DNA from: Spirochaeta sp.
GTDB lineage: Bacteria; Spirochaetota; Spirochaetia; UBA9216
Assembly: GCA_003454605.1 (NCBI GenBank)
Contig: DMKD01000381.1
Coordinates: 1 to 14,368, forward strand
Direction: 5' to 3'
Length of the DNA stretch: 14,368 bases
This document shows positions 14,016 through 14,368 of this stretch, in pieces. A model generated the notes under the pieces. That model saw only the letters and a program-made list of their open reading frames with translations. It ran no database searches and was not told the DNA's origin. The position numbers and the translations under genes were made by a program. The stretch's first letter is position 1. Each line of letters begins with the position of its first letter.

Positions 14016-14368
14016 ATGTTCATCTTCCTGTGCTCTCTAATCGCTTCGATATTTAACACTGTTTTTCGAAAAAGAAAAAATGTAATCTTCACAATTTTGC
14101 TTCTGAAGTTACGAGCAAAAAACACCAGGCAGAAAATCCGTCACCAGAGACATTAAAAATCTGATTCTTGAGATGAAACAGGATAATTATCTCTGGGGTT
14201 GTAAAAAGATTTCCAATGAACTTAATAAAACCAATATTGATATTCACTACACCACTGTAAATAAAATTATCAGCACTTTTAGAAAGCAAGATCTTATTCA
14301 ACCGAACGGTTCATGGAAAAAATTCTTAAAGATGCATTGGGATACTCTATTTGCAATGGATTTTATGA
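14016..14368 (+). pseudogene. Decayed DDE (rve-type) transposase gene, 5' part, cut by window end
   Basis: Two reading frames together resemble the start of an integrase-core transposase. From ATG at 14016, frame 3 reads MFIFLCSLIASIFNTVFRKR and on to LLLK, like the membrane-like, basic N terminus of this family, but stops at 14154-14156. From 14107, frame 1 reads KTPGRKSVTRDIKNLILEMK, then an HTH-like block (DNYLWGCKKISNELNK, IDIHYTTVNKII), then GSWKKFLKMHWDTLFAMDFM, which reaches the first catalytic aspartate (codon 14359-14361) and is open to the last base. The stretch of roughly 60 residues that normally separates the N terminus from the PGR..SR-DI segment is missing, so an internal deletion with frame change is inferred. 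Terminal repeats were not found. The gene could be intact further right, but its front is broken. Confidence 0.7.

Noticed and set aside
1..14368. CRISPR arrays, tRNA or rRNA genes, toxin-antitoxin or phage-defence modules
   Set aside because: No regularly spaced repeats, no tRNA- or rRNA-like sequence and no defence-type gene pairs were seen on either strand.

Overview
The window reads as a compact catabolic locus of an anaerobic or fermentative bacterium with mid-range GC. Genes are tightly packed, ribosome binding sites (RBSs) are strong GGAGG types, and intergenic DNA is AT-rich. A spirochaete or Bacillota host is possible, but nothing here fixes the taxon. Two opposed gene sets diverge from a GntR/HutC-type regulator at about 6.0 kb.

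Left half, minus strand, read right to left: the GntR regulator; a CoA-acylating aldehyde dehydrogenase that most resembles sulfoacetaldehyde dehydrogenase (SauS type); an ADP-forming acyl-CoA synthetase pair of SucC/SucD architecture with altered substrate-loop motifs; and a DASS/SLC13 anion transporter, followed by a strong terminator. Right half, plus strand: a class III PLP aminotransferase followed by a terminator; a pair of small integral membrane proteins, the first of which looks like DUF5058; an M20 metallopeptidase; and two tandem YtcJ-like amidohydrolases, each followed by terminators. The last ~350 bases are the 5' part of a decayed DDE-type transposase gene that runs off the window.

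Working model (inference): the membrane pair imports an N-acylated or otherwise conjugated amine. The M20 enzyme and amidohydrolases release a free omega-amino acid, possibly taurine, which the aminotransferase converts to an aldehyde such as sulfoacetaldehyde. The acylating dehydrogenase makes the acyl-CoA and NAD(P)H, and the SucCD-like ligase cleaves the acyl-CoA to free acid plus ATP. The DASS carrier exports the acid (sulfoacetate). This would be a short fermentation with substrate-level phosphorylation. GABA to succinate and beta-alanine to malonate have the same logic and cannot be excluded.

Regulation visible in the sequence: near-identical 10-bp cores (TGTCTATACA in one orientation, TGTATAGACA in the other) lie in the promoter of the dehydrogenase and in the divergent regulator/aminotransferase region. 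Both match the HutC-type operator pattern GTnTAnAC and overlap or abut predicted promoter elements. This ties both arms to one regulator.
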